Shown here: positions 21,472-31,782 of the stretch, in pieces | Numbering within the stretch: the stretch's first letter is position 1 | Layout of the letters: the number at the start of each line of letters is the position of its first letter | Notes under the pieces: generated by a model | Seen by the model: only the letters and a program-made list of their open reading frames with translations | What the model was told of the DNA's origin: nothing | Databases searched by the model: none | Translations under genes and position numbers: made by a program | Assembly: GCA_021018995.1 (NCBI GenBank) | Contig: CM037593.1 | Span: forward strand, 16,396,088 to 16,460,087 | From: Chloranthus sessilifolius | Lineage: Eukaryota; Streptophyta; Magnoliopsida; Chloranthales; Chloranthaceae | Reading direction: 5' to 3' | DNA length: 64,000 nt

Positions 21472-22009
21472 GTGAATCAGCTGACCCTACTATCTAAGTT
21501 ATTAATTAAGTTGGATTTAATATTTCTATTCATTGCATCAATTTCAGATTATTGGATTAGGTACACATATGAGTGAATTAATGAGTAACTATAATCGTAA
21601 TATAGAAACTGATACTCATATGATCTTATTAAAGTTTCTTTAAGGGTTTAAGGTTTGGAAGGGTGACAGAAGAAACCCAAATCCTTATATTCATATGATC
21701 TTATGTAAGGGTTAAGTTTTGAAGGTGACAAAAAATACCCAAATCCTTAAACCATGAGTTGTTTCATTTACGACCCAAGATTCTCTAAAATGTATCTTGA
21801 GATTAAATGTTTATGATTAGATCTAGATCGTTCATTATGATTATATCATACGTTATACTTATGATTTTATGCTTACTGCCGTCATCCATAATGTACGATC
21901 TAATCTTAAGCATATAATCTCAAGATACATTTTCAAAAATCTTGGGTCGTAAATGAAACAACTCATGATTTAAGAACTCAACATCCTTGCTTTTCTTGCC
22001 ATGATGCAA

Positions 22010-22304
22010 TGAAGAAGAAAGATCTTTACTTATTCAAGAACTCAACATCTTTACTTTTCTTATCAAAAATCAAAGATCGTTTCCACCGGATAACCCTTCC
22101 TTCTAAATTTAATATCTCTGAATCTCCTGAGGTCGACTTCCAACGCCCACAATCAACCGTTTGACTCGGCCTACTGCCTCCTCCCCCTTCCTTCATATCT
22201 CTTCTGCTTGTGAAGAAATAAAGATCTTTATCCTCCTTTTCTTTAACTCCATTAAACAGCAGCGATGGTTCCACGCCGTATAAGTCTTTTTCTTTGATGA
22301 CATC
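22010..22304 (-). pseudogene. Antisense NAC copy, unit 4, distal part
   Basis: Reverse-strand open run of 82 codons from 22274: KEDKDLYFFTSRRDMKEGG, then WKSTSGDSEILNLEGRVI and KRSLIFDKKSKDVEFL. It continues on the other side of the MITE at 22457-22569, so in this unit the antisense copy is the complete NAC exon interrupted by a transposon. Confidence 0.75.
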
Positions 22305-22456
22305 TAATGATCAAAATTTCAGGTTAAATTTCGGTTTCGGGCATGACAGAATCCGAAATTTTGGATCCCATACAAAAAATCCGAAATTTTTGATTTCGGT
22401 TTTGGTGGGGACCGAAATCGAACTGTAGGTCATTTCGGCCGAAATTTTGATCCTTG
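22305..22456. mobile_element. hAT MITE with 8-bp target duplication inside antisense NAC
   Basis: The 152-bp element has ends taatgatcaaaatttc (decayed from CAAGGATCAAAATTT) and gaaattttgatccttg. It is flanked by ATGACATC at 22297-22304 and 22457-22464. The duplication is NAC coding sequence (D-V-I), so this is the original insertion site. The other three copies in the array have lost the right-hand flank. Confidence 0.85.
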
Positions 22457-22569
22457 ATGACATCAAACGTTAGCCGTTCACCGCATACCTTCTTGCTAAG
22501 GTAATGAGTGATGTGTTCTTCCTTTGCTGGCTCGAACATGTATCCTATTGACAATCTCTCACTTTCCAT
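22457..22569 (-). pseudogene. Antisense NAC copy, unit 4, start region
   Basis: Reverse strand from the ATG at 22567-22569 reads SIGYMFEPAKEEHITHYLSK, then the C-G-E-R-L and D-V-I-K segment up to the MITE. It carries the leader and promoter of the right arm. Together with 22010-22304 it is a mirror image of unit 1 sense NAC. Confidence 0.72.
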
Positions 22570-22727
22570 TCTAAGTTTTCTTCTTCTATCACTATTACAC
22601 CTTCAACGTCTCACCTCACTTTCTGAAACAAATATTTATCTCCTCTTTCTCTCGCTATTTCTTTATTTTTGTTGCTCCTTTCTTTCTCTCTTTCTTTATT
22701 GTTTTCTCTCTCTTTTAAATGTTGCCT

Positions 22728-22735
22728 TATTTATA
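22728..22735 (-). promoter_or_regulatory. TATA box of the right-arm NAC promoter (pointing left)
   Basis: The reverse strand reads TATAAATA followed by a (GA)-rich leader to the antisense NAC start. It is the mirror counterpart of 16555-16562, giving convergent promoters on the two sides of the array. Confidence 0.55.
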
Positions 22736-22795
22736 AGGGTTAAATGACTACTTGAGACTGAGAGCAACAAGCCAAATTAGTTCTTTATTTAGGGT

Positions 22796-22932
22796 TAGGG
22801 CCCTCAATGGGTTGGGTCAGCCCGCATTCGGCCTGAAAAAAGCGAGATATATTTTATGAAGCCAACCCGGCCCAGTACTCGGAGCATGTGGTGAGCCGAA
22901 TTGATCTAAGCCGAGTGTTCCAACATTCGGTC

Positions 22933-22985
<53 letters not shown>

Positions 22986-23385
22986 TTAAGAGTATTTTAA
23001 TTAAATGTCTTGAGATTAAACCATTGAATGGTTTAAAATCAAAGACATTTAAGTAAAAATACACTTGCAATCCCAATCGGTACTAGCTTCATAAATAGAA
23101 ACCCTGAAATAGGGTTTTTATTTTATCGCAATCTCTACTATCACAAGTCCCAAGTCTAAGCAAGCGCTTCTCGCTCCCTCAAACTCTCTCTTTGAAAATT
23201 GATTTGAAATTTTTTATTTGCCAAATTTTATTTAAAAAACCAATTGCCCAAAAAAGGCCCAAGCCCGGCCCGACTCGCTATGGACCGGGCTTGGGCTGAG
23301 TTAATTGCAGCCCTACTTAGGGAATGGGGAACCCGGCCCGGGTTGAACCCCAGCCCGGCCCTAACTTGGCCCATTGAGAGCCCTA
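22796..23385. mobile_element. hAT-like element in the right arm
   Basis: Ends TAGGGCCCTCAATGGG and CCCATTGAGAGCCCTA are inverted copies. The interior has ccggcccg/cgggccgg words and a long (TA)n run at 22936-22980. It is the mirror counterpart of 15874-16492. No matching 8-bp flanks are visible, as expected if it was copied with its arm. Confidence 0.75.
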
Positions 23386-23790
23386 CTGGTACAGTCCTTG
23401 CAACGTCCCCAACTAATTTTTTTACCGTTAACATCGTTGACTGCCTTGAATCAGACAACAAAGATCATTTTTTGTCGGAGGTTCTCATATAGTAGATCCT
23501 TAGATCATGAACACATATCTGACGGCCAGATGTTACTTCCACGTGGTACACATCTCCAAAAAAACTGGGGAACCCTTCTCATTGTATGAAATAATGATCT
23601 CAAGATTTATTGCATGAAATAATGATCTCAAGATTTATTGCATGAAATAATGATAAGTAAAAACGATATCTATGTTGTCTGAGTCAAGTCAGTCAATTGT
23701 GTTATTGGTGGAACCATCAGTTTGGCAGACCTAAACTTTGGTTGCAAATACCGGTACCCTTGAATTATGTATCAACGTGTAGCTCTCATC

Positions 23791-24204
23791 CTTTCAATTA
23801 AGTTAAAATCACTTACTTTTGCAACCCTGGACACTACCTGAAAATGAGGAAAAAACGATTGCAGCAGCATAAATAAATGACTGCTTAAAATAGTGTTGTA
23901 AAATCTGACTGCCTAAAATAGTCGTTTTTAAAGTTTAAACAGTTATTTAATATATTATCCTCTCATCACGTACATATTATGCTCTCGTCACGTGCAAATC
24001 TATCGGGCCAACCCAAGCCTCTCTTTGTCTCTAACAAAGTGCCTCTCTCTTCATTCGTTCTCTCTGAAATCCTTCCATCTTTTTCTCTTTGAAACCTTAG
24101 CCTCACTCCTCTTCCTCTCTCTCGACAAACCCTAAATTTTGCACGATTTCCTACTTGTTACGTGGTCTCTAAGAGCTTGTTTTGGCTGGAAATTGAGATT
24201 TGGG
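23791..24204. other. Possible 5' region of the CLV2-like pseudogene
   Basis: Pyrimidine-rich sequence (repeated ctctctct) with aaaccctaaa at about 24128 resembles a plant 5' untranslated region. No N-terminal coding sequence (signal peptide, first LRRs) is recognisable, so most of the gene start is gone. Confidence 0.4.
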
Positions 24205-27200
24205 ACGTTTGATTCCTCAATAGATCGGAAACTTCTCTAGTGAGCTACGAAAATTAGATCTTCGATCAAATTCTTTTACTAGAGAGGTTCCTGAAAGCTT
24301 GTTGAGTCTTCAATCTTTCAATAGTTTGGATCTTTTGAACAATGCATTACACGGAACTCTAGGTGATTTCGATCAACCAATTGTTTTTATGAGTCTCGCT
24401 CGCTTCAAATCAGATCTCTGGAACTCTGCCTTGTTTCTATACTTCAGTTGGATCACTATCTGTAACGACCCTGTTTTTAGTACACTCAAATTTGTGGTGC
24501 TAGATGTGCTTTGCACCGTGCTCAGTGTTAACGCCCCACACCAGATTTTCTTATTTTATTTTAAAGGTGTTAGATGTGTGTTTGCACTAAATTTGGTGGT
24601 AGCACTCCACACGGGAACCTACCCCATTTGAGAAAACCTTATTTAACTTTAAAGTACGCACAACTTTTCTCATTTTAATCTTCTTAAAAACCCTAGCCGT
24701 CTTTTTCTTTTCTCCATCTCAAAACCCTAGCCGTCACGACATATCTTCTCCACCCATCTCCTCTCTAAACATCTCAATCTTTTCCCCTAAAACTATTGTA
24801 TGTTCTTTCACAAGAACCACCGTGGTTTATTTTCCGCCATCAAGATCAAGGAGAAAGAAGGCGGCGAAATCGTGGACGTCGATCTTATCATCATAATCGT
24901 CGTCATTCAATCGAATCACGCTTCAAGAGGTGGGTACCCATCCATCCATCTCGTCCTTCTCAGATCCCGTCACGTAGGATACGAATCGATTGCGTATCGA
25001 CGAGCAAATAAAACGAACCTAGAATTATTTTATGTAATATTATTCTAGGATTGGAAATATAATTGTTCTTAGTTTTAATATTCATTTTATTGAATTTCGG
25101 AAGTATTTCGGGTTATCTCGGAACCCTATTTCGCTCTGAAATATAGATAGTCGATCGATCAACAAACACTATCGATCGATACGGGGCTAAACTAATTAAA
25201 TAATCCAAACTGCGTTACCTTATATGGCTTCTGACTCTGACACCTTAATGTCGATCGATCGACCTTTTGCTCGATCCATCGACCCCCACTATTCAACCCA
25301 TTGGACTCTACATTTGCTTGGAAATGTAAAGATTACCTTTTACCATATATTAATATATAAATGGTGTAATGATTACTTTATAAAATATTATATTATTATA
25401 TAAATGGTGTAATTATTACTTTATAAAATATTTTATTATAATATTCAAATGCTCTTAGAATTATAATACATTATAGTGCATTTAAAATAATGGTTCTTTT
25501 TAACTTATGTAAAGAAATTCAATAAATATTATAGATTACTTAATTATTATATTCATGTACTCAAGCACCACAATATTCTATATTATAATCGATTTTATTT
25601 TAATAAGGGTACTCATGTACCATAATATAATAATCGTATAGCTTGATCTCTTTATGGCTTAAGTACGTAAAGCCCATTCTGACTCCGTTTCTTGAACAAA
25701 CTGATGTCGTCGATCGATCAACACTTACTGTCGATTGATCGACTCTAAAACAAAACTGATCGTGCTTACTTTAATTCGATCGATCAACCCTAGTGTTCGA
25801 TCAATCGACCCTTAGCGGAACTGAATCATCATTCACTTTAAATTATTTTATCTCGACCGAGTGATTCTCTTCCGAACAGACGACCCTATTCACACTATAA
25901 TTCCACTTTTGCACGACCGAAACTCAAAGCACTATAACTACTCAAAGTTTCGATCGATGGTCGTGCTACACTCCTCTTTAAATTGTACTGCCATTTTATT
26001 TGAGCATTTAATTATTGTATACTATATATGTATCATTTTATCGTTTCAACGCGACCACTTCGATAACACAAGGTGTTAGAACTTCGATGCTCTTATGAAA
26101 TCGAACTCTGACTTTTATGATAATCGAAATCACACTTATAACCCTATTCTATAATTATATTGGTGTGTTATGTAAATAAATATAAGTATAAATATAATCA
26201 AACCTAAGTATAAATCGTTCTATACATGTGATACTTTTGTGTTTGCATCATAATCAAGTTATACAAGTTAAGGATATGTTAGATCATGAGTACGAGAGTA
26301 TATGAGATCATGACTATGCTTGGGCGTGGTGATTCGCTGAGATGGTATCGAAGCGAGGAATACATTATATTCACATCCCCACAATTCATGGTGGTATGGG
26401 ACATCATGACGAGTCGGGTGAGTGTGAATTCAGTGTAGCCTCCTATACGGTGACATAAACGGTGACCCTATCACCCCGAGTTCTAATATGATAGGTTAAG
26501 ATATAAGTTAAGGTGCGAGATTTGAACCTTCGGGTCATAGATGTATGATAAGGTATGAGTCAGTAAGATAAGATATGCTACAAGTATGATAATAAGACAT
26601 CGCTATGTAGGCCAACAAAAGATTAAAAACTTAAGTCTCTGTACGTGTCGTGTCGTTCCTTGCGTAGCCACCGTAAGGGCAACAACGTCTTTCAGTCAAG
26701 ACGAGTCTTTAGGAGACAGTATGATATGAGTTATGAGTTGTGCGCCGCCCCTGTGACTGGATGGGATGTATGATATGATATGATATAGAGGGCGTTATGA
26801 TATGGTGGTATGATACTATGGTGACCCTCACATGGTAGCTCGAGTAGCGACTCTGGCACAAGTCGTTTAGGTTTTTATGAGTATGTTAGTTATGCTCATG
26901 CAATGTACAGACGTATGTGCGAGAATAATAAGAGATTGTATGTTATGAGGTATAGTATGATATGAGATATTGTAAGGTACGTTAGGATGTGAGTGTTTAG
27001 ATCATGATCCTGCATTTATGATATGCTATGAGTTCTATGATACGCAAATGATGTTGTATTTCTCTTGCTATATTTTTGAGATATTATGTTTATCACTCAC
27101 TTGATGCACCTGAGTAGTATAGGGTGGATTGGTGGTGTATCCACTGAGTTTACGTAATTGAGTAAACTCATCCCACGATAAATTAATAGCTGCAGGTGAT

Positions 27201-28300
27201 TATACTGACGGTGTGGATGTGGGTTTCTCTTATCCGATTGGTGCTGAGAACGTCGACCCAGTGGACGTTGATTACCAGGAGTCTTTGGAGGGTGATGTTG
27301 CCGATTATCAGGAGGACTACAGTGTCGATTTTGATCCGAGCGCTGGATACTGATTTTGTAGACTCAGTATTGGATTTTGTCTTATGTTATTATCATTGAC
27401 TTTATGATTTCATTTTATCGGATTTGTCTCCAACTTGACTTACATGTTATTTGTGGATTCATGGTATTCTATTGCATTTTATTAGATTTATTCAACATTT
27501 ATGATTGTTTTATATTCTACTGATATATGTTGGCTTCCACGAATTTCGTGGAATCGGATATGCACGAGAACTCTGATTAGGTGTATGTCCGCTTAGCATA
27601 TCCGGGATATGTGCGGGTCATAACTCGGAATTCTAGGCCCTTGGGATGGGGTAGAATTTCGGGTCGTGACACTCTGTTTTAGATCTTTCTAACAATTCGA
27701 TTGTAGGTGGAATTCTTACTTGCATTTATGAATTGAGAGCTTTAACAGTGTTAAATCTCTCTTCTAATTGCTTGAAATACGAGATCTCTCTGAGTTTCGT
27801 GCTTTTCGAAAGCTTCTTGGTTCTTGCTAGATTTGAGCTTTAACGATCTCTCTGGTCCTCTCCCGAGCACGACCGATGCCAAATTGGGACTAGTTCTTCT
27901 CGATCTCTCTCACAATCGATTTTTTGGCAAAGTTTCGATAGGGATCACAGGTTTGAACAGCTTGCAAGGGATATTTCTGTCTCACAATCAGCTCACCAGA
28001 GAAATCCCGGCATCGATCGGAAACCTAACCAACCTCCAAGCGATCAATCTATCGTACAATTCGATCTCCGGTTCGATCCCTCTCCTCTTTGGTTGTTTTC
28101 AATTAGTAGTATTAAAATTCAACAACGATCTCTCTGGCACTCTTAGACCTGAGCTTGATGCATTGGACAGTCTGAAGATCTTAGATCTCAGCAACAATGC
28201 GATCTCCGGCGAGATCCCGCTTCTGTTAACTGGCTGTAAATTGCTCGAATTCATTGATTTCAGCGGCAACGATCTCGCGGGATCACCAACAGAATCTGAA
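24205..28300 (+). pseudogene. CLV2: CLAVATA2-like LRR receptor-like protein, split by a solo LTR and truncated
   Basis: CLV2 is a plasma-membrane LRR protein that works with CRN in CLE-peptide signalling. The left part (about 24205-24460) reads ELRKLDLRSNSF, ESLLSLQSFNSLDLLNNAL and HGTLGDFDQPIVFMSLA, with a frameshift near 24395. The right part (27672-28290) resumes with LDLSNNSIVGGI, then LSSNCLKYEIS, LDLSFNDLSGPLPST, LDLSHNRFFGK, ELDALDSLKILDLSNNAISG and a truncated GCKLLEFIDFSGNDLAG. Between them lies the 3.2-kb LTR at 24461-27671. Reading across the insertion site restores one uninterrupted repeat, so one gene was split. There is an in-frame stop near 24215, another stop near 27841, and the N-terminal and C-terminal/transmembrane parts are absent. 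The gene is dead. CLV2 is the best match I can recall; another LRR-RLP is possible. Confidence 0.78.
24461..27671. mobile_element. Solo LTR (3.2 kb), Ty3/gypsy type, inserted in the CLV2-like pseudogene
   Basis: It starts TGTAACGACCCTG and ends GGGTCGTGACA, inverted ends of the kind seen in long-LTR chromovirus (Del/Tekay-type) elements. No primer site, coding domain or second LTR is present. The insertion site reads ..ctatc at left; at right ctc follows, as if a 5-bp duplication lost two bases. A promoter-like region with aaaccctagccgt repeats is near 24690-24745. Between 25140 and 25810 there are many TCGATCGATC(G/A)AC palindromes, and 26260-27060 is rich in tatgatatgag words. Internal open frames (such as 24800-25048) lie in the LTR and have no recognisable domain. 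Strand cannot be fixed without the internal region, though the TATA-like order suggests plus. Confidence 0.82.
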
Positions 28301-30277
28301 GTATATATACCCATCAGATGTTTGATATATTGCCTATAAAAGCCCCTAATTTTGATCGGTTTATTTGACTGAATTTTTTTCTTTTTTTATCATCCTATTC
28401 TGCAGCTTTAGTTTATATGATTGTGCTCCATAGGTGTGCACAAGAAACCAACTAAGGCCAACTCCTTTCTCAAATTGCATTTGCCTTCAGAATGTCTCTC
28501 TAGTGTTTACTACCATCGCGGCATAGTGAAAAGTGAGAACTGAATTCTATCATCCCTGGTTGAAAATTTATGTAGTGTACTTGTGAAACTGTACTATTAT
28601 GCTTATTAATATTTACCAATCTTCCAAGTTCTTGCATGGGTCATTGGATTTCTTTGAGTTCATAGATTTTTTGTAGCATGATTTTATCATATGCTCCGAA
28701 TATGTTAATTTGAGGTGTTCAGTTTCTAGCATGGGTTGTTATGGATGATATTTTGTCTCTCTCAAATCCATGGTTGATTGGAGAAATAAACTGTGAAGTA
28801 ATTTATTAGCGTCTCATATGGCCTCAACCTCTACATCAGATGCTTTCAACATTCTAATGGACCTCACACCACATATGACATAATCTATCAGCCTCTCTTG
28901 TTCATATTTGCTTAAGAGCGTAGCATTTGCTACCCATAAAATTTAAACTCAATTCACCCAATATTGGGGCATTCCAAGTATAGCTACTTCTTATTTCTGG
29001 AAAGTTGATTTGGCAGGCCATATTCTAGTCTTCAAGAAAAGCAGGCCATAAAACATCATTGTACCACATTTTAGCTCTGATCTTAAAGATGATCTTCCTT
29101 ATTACTTTATTCACTTTACCGGGAACACTAAACATTCCTCCCTTCTGCCACTTCAAAAACACTTTTTTTTTTAAATTATTAAATCAATGCAATATTCACT
29201 TCTTTGAAGAGTTTATGGAAGAGCTGGTTGATTGATAACCTCTTTTAACTCGCTCCTCTAGCACTTTGGCAAAGGGTATATGTGATATATTTAAAAGCAA
29301 GCTGAATAATTTGCAAAAGCTAAGGTTTTTAGTTTTTTAGCTGGTTTAAGACACAAGTTTGAATACTTAAACTTCTATTCTTTGGAAGTGACATTCAAGA
29401 TTATTTAACAAGGTCTTACTGTTTCTCAGCAATGAGGCAAATGGAGAAAAAGTTCTAATTATATTACTCAACTTAGGATATAGCCTACAATGCTCAAGTT
29501 TGATCTTAAGGAGGATTTGCTAATCACATGGCCAAACTGTTCTTTAATGGGTATATATTTAGAAAATGAATGTGTATTTGGTGCATTGGCCGTGCACCAG
29601 CCACGGTGCATGGGTCATCATATGCTGTACACATGGAAAACTTAATTCACCAATTGAATTTCCAAGTTGGAGGCCAACATGTAGGTGGGACTCAGCCCCA
29701 AAATTATGCTTATCAGAACTTTGTAGCCCCCTGACCAACACAGTTTTTTGTGCCTCAATGTGGACCAATGCCCCTAGGCTTTTTAGTCGTACATTTGAGG
29801 CTTTTGTAGGCTCTTGATCAGAAAATAGAAATTGTTCGATGGAACAATCTTTTGTGGATTTAATCTAAACTATGGCCACACGTATCACATGAGACATACA
29901 CAGAGTTTAAAGAGCATTAAAGTCTGTGAATGCAGTATCAACTCAGCTGAGTTCTCCTTAACATCACTTTTAATATGAGTTGGCCCTTGTAAATGATAGA
30001 GGTCTTCTATTTTTGGTGATAATAATTATTATATACAAGTGGTTGGTGGTCGAAAATGATGTTAAGAACTTTCCTGGTACACGCAATGTCATTTTGAATG
30101 TCTTTTTTTTTTCTTTCCTTTTTTCCAATAGGTAAGCTGGGATTGAGCATGCCCCTCAAGCAGGTTGCAGTAATGTCAACCCTTACTTGGTATGAAGACC
30201 CTTCTCTCATTATCATGTAACCCACAGTGTTTTGGGCTTTGACAGCAAAAAACCCATACTACATTCTCTTATCACCA
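28301..30277. other. Intergenic stretch, no gene recognised
   Basis: About 2 kb of AT-rich DNA following the truncated LRR. No splice-bounded coding piece or transposon terminus was recognised. A moderately GC-rich patch at 29580-29820 (ccacggtgcatgggtcat, gtgggactcagcccc) may be a decayed MITE. Confidence 0.4.
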
Positions 30278-30624
30278 AGCTTTAAGAGTGAAATTACCGA
30301 ATTTTTCGGCGAGATTAACGTATGATAGATTCTGGGAGGTCAAGAGGGTTTGAGTTTGTATATCTTTCCAAAGAGGACGATGCTAGATGTGCCAAAGATG
30401 CCATGAATGGGAAGGTATAGTTCATCTTAGGAGAATTTTCATACAAAATTAAATCAGTAAATGGGAAAAACAACTTATGTTTCTTAGTCTTTTGGTTTCT
30501 TTTGCAGGCATTGTTAGGCTGACCATTGAGGATTAGTTATGCTCTTGAAAAGGTTCGTGGTGGACCTGTGGTAATCCCTCGTCTTTCCACTGTTGAAAGT
30601 GAGGCCACAAGTCGAAAATGTTGA
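30278..30624 (+). pseudogene. RRM-domain RNA-binding protein fragment, two exons
   Basis: The first exon (to 30416, followed by a GT) encodes FKSEITEFFGEINV and, after a 1-bp shift, DSGRSRGFEFVYLSKEDDAR and CAKDAMNGK. These are the RNP1 region and second helix of an RRM, where RNP1 normally reads RGFGFV (here RGFEFV). After an intron with TTTGCAG, the exon 30508-30624 encodes ALLG-stop-PLRISYALEKVRGGPVV and IPRLSTVE. The stop is TGA where CGA (Arg) is expected, a CpG-type decay. The N-terminal RNP2 strand is missing. It resembles small single-RRM plant proteins; RRMs bind RNA. Intron retention means it was copied as DNA, not as mRNA. Confidence 0.78.
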
Positions 30625-31629
30625 ACTCTTCCTCTGTAAGAATCTTCATTCCTTCAATTTTTTTTTTTCATAAAAAAAAGTAAACATTCTTCATATTATA
30701 TAGAAGGGTGTTGGCGTCTGAGCACTGTCATCCTGAATTGGATCATAATGTACTTCAAGCGCCCTAAAATCCTAGCTATGATAGCAGCTTAAATGTATAA
30801 CGATCTAATTTCTACCAACTTCTTAACAAACACCAATTACTTTTATATTGTATCATCTACAGGAGCTTGGGCCAAATTGAAAGTCATATAATATGGTTAG
30901 TTTTGAGAATCATGCTTGTTGGGATGTGATAGAAACGATGGAACTGGGATTGTGCATTGTGATATGGTTCTAGACTGGAAGCAAGTAGAAACTGAAAAGT
31001 GCATCCATGTACTTTTGATTTAAGGAGTAAGGAATTAACTGAATTCTCTGTAGTTTCACAGACCTTAGGTGCCTCACCGGAATGCCTGTCAGATGGGTTT
31101 TGGTATGAAAATGAGATTAGGGTTTACTATAAAATTTATTTTATTTTATTAAATAGAATTAATACAGAAATTTACTCTACGATCAGCGTAGGATTTTAAA
31201 TTGTAATTGTGGATAGTGCTTCATGTATTTGTATCACGGTTGTTATTGAGACGGAATTAGAAATCATCTTCTTTGGGGTGTTTCCCTTGTATAACTCTCA
31301 CATATGTGATTTAAAGCTATATAATTGATTAAGGACATCAAACAATAAAAAAGATTTTAACTGACCTAAATTTAGCACGAGATTAGTAAAGATTCTCTCA
31401 AAACTTTAATTTAAACACAAGATTTGATAGCCATTGGCTCAGCCTGGCCAAAGTCAAAGTTGATGGGAATATTTGTGTTGTTTGCCAGTTATTTTAAGTA
31501 TGCACTATGCACCAACAAACAGCTTAAACTAGTTGACATCACTATTTTGTCACTCTCCCCCACAAATATTTGCCAATTAAGTCAAGCTATATATATATAT
31601 ATATTGCTTGTTGATGCATTGATTGAGCG
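30625..31629. other. Intergenic stretch, no gene recognised
   Basis: AT-rich, with a poly(T) run near 30659 and a (TA)n run near 31590-31604 just before the next exon-like segment. I see no transposon ends. Confidence 0.4.
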
Positions 31630-31782
31630 ATGAGAGGGGGGTGGCTTTTAGTCTCGATGGTTTTGGCCGCATTAGCTCTCCAGCTCTGCTTGGCAGCCTC
31701 CAACAGGCTACAGAAGCAGCAGCAGCTCCTCCTCGGCTCCTCCTTCTACCATTTTACCACTTCGAGGAAACGTGTATCCCGG
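31630..31782 (+). CDS. Unidentified first exon encoding a signal peptide
   Basis: ATG at 31630 opens MRGGWLLVSMVLAALALQLC-LAAS, a textbook secretory signal peptide with cleavage likely after AAS or nearby. A Gln-rich stretch follows (RLQKQQQLLLG), then SSFYHFTTSRKRVSR. The composition is clearly more GC-rich than its surroundings. It is followed by a plausible donor (CCCG/GTGGGT at 31783). I do not recognise the family and no continuation exon was found before 33 kb, so it is either the first exon of a gene with a long intron or another stranded exon fragment. It is on the plus strand like the other fragments. Confidence 0.45.

Larger units (their letters stand above)
16675..22456. repeat. 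Four tandem units of about 1.43-1.47 kb, each an inverted NAC pair
   Basis: The leader word gatgttgaaggtgtaatag begins units at 16675, 18105, 19531 and 20983 (spacings 1430, 1426, 1452). Every unit runs: plus-strand NAC exon 1, GT..AG intron and short exon 2, a palindromic spacer, a minus-strand NAC copy, and a hAT MITE. In units 1-3 the MITE abuts the next leader directly. In unit 4 it is still flanked by NAC sequence on both sides. Confidence 0.88.
15528..23790. repeat. Large inverted-repeat locus containing the NAC array
   Basis: The sequence from 15528 (gagagctacacattgatac) rightward is matched, inverted, from 23790 leftward (gtatcaacgtgtagctctc). The arms share, in mirrored order, a segment with cagtcaattgtgttat-type words, a gatcttgagatcat MITE piece, a hAT element, a promoter-like region and the NAC leader. 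Arms are about 1.1-1.3 kb and diverged by many substitutions and indels. Between them lie four tandem units of +NAC / palindrome / -NAC / MITE. No target duplication is evident at the outer ends. Confidence 0.85.

Noticed and set aside
24800..25048. Arg/His-rich open frames in the solo LTR
   Set aside because: They lie within LTR leader-like sequence with no domain or conservation evident.
28820..29100. A reverse-strand run resembling a LINE RNase H start (N-A-P-x-L-G-E-L-S-L-N-F)
   Set aside because: Only one weak block matches and no catalytic DGS/DGA box follows; not enough to call.
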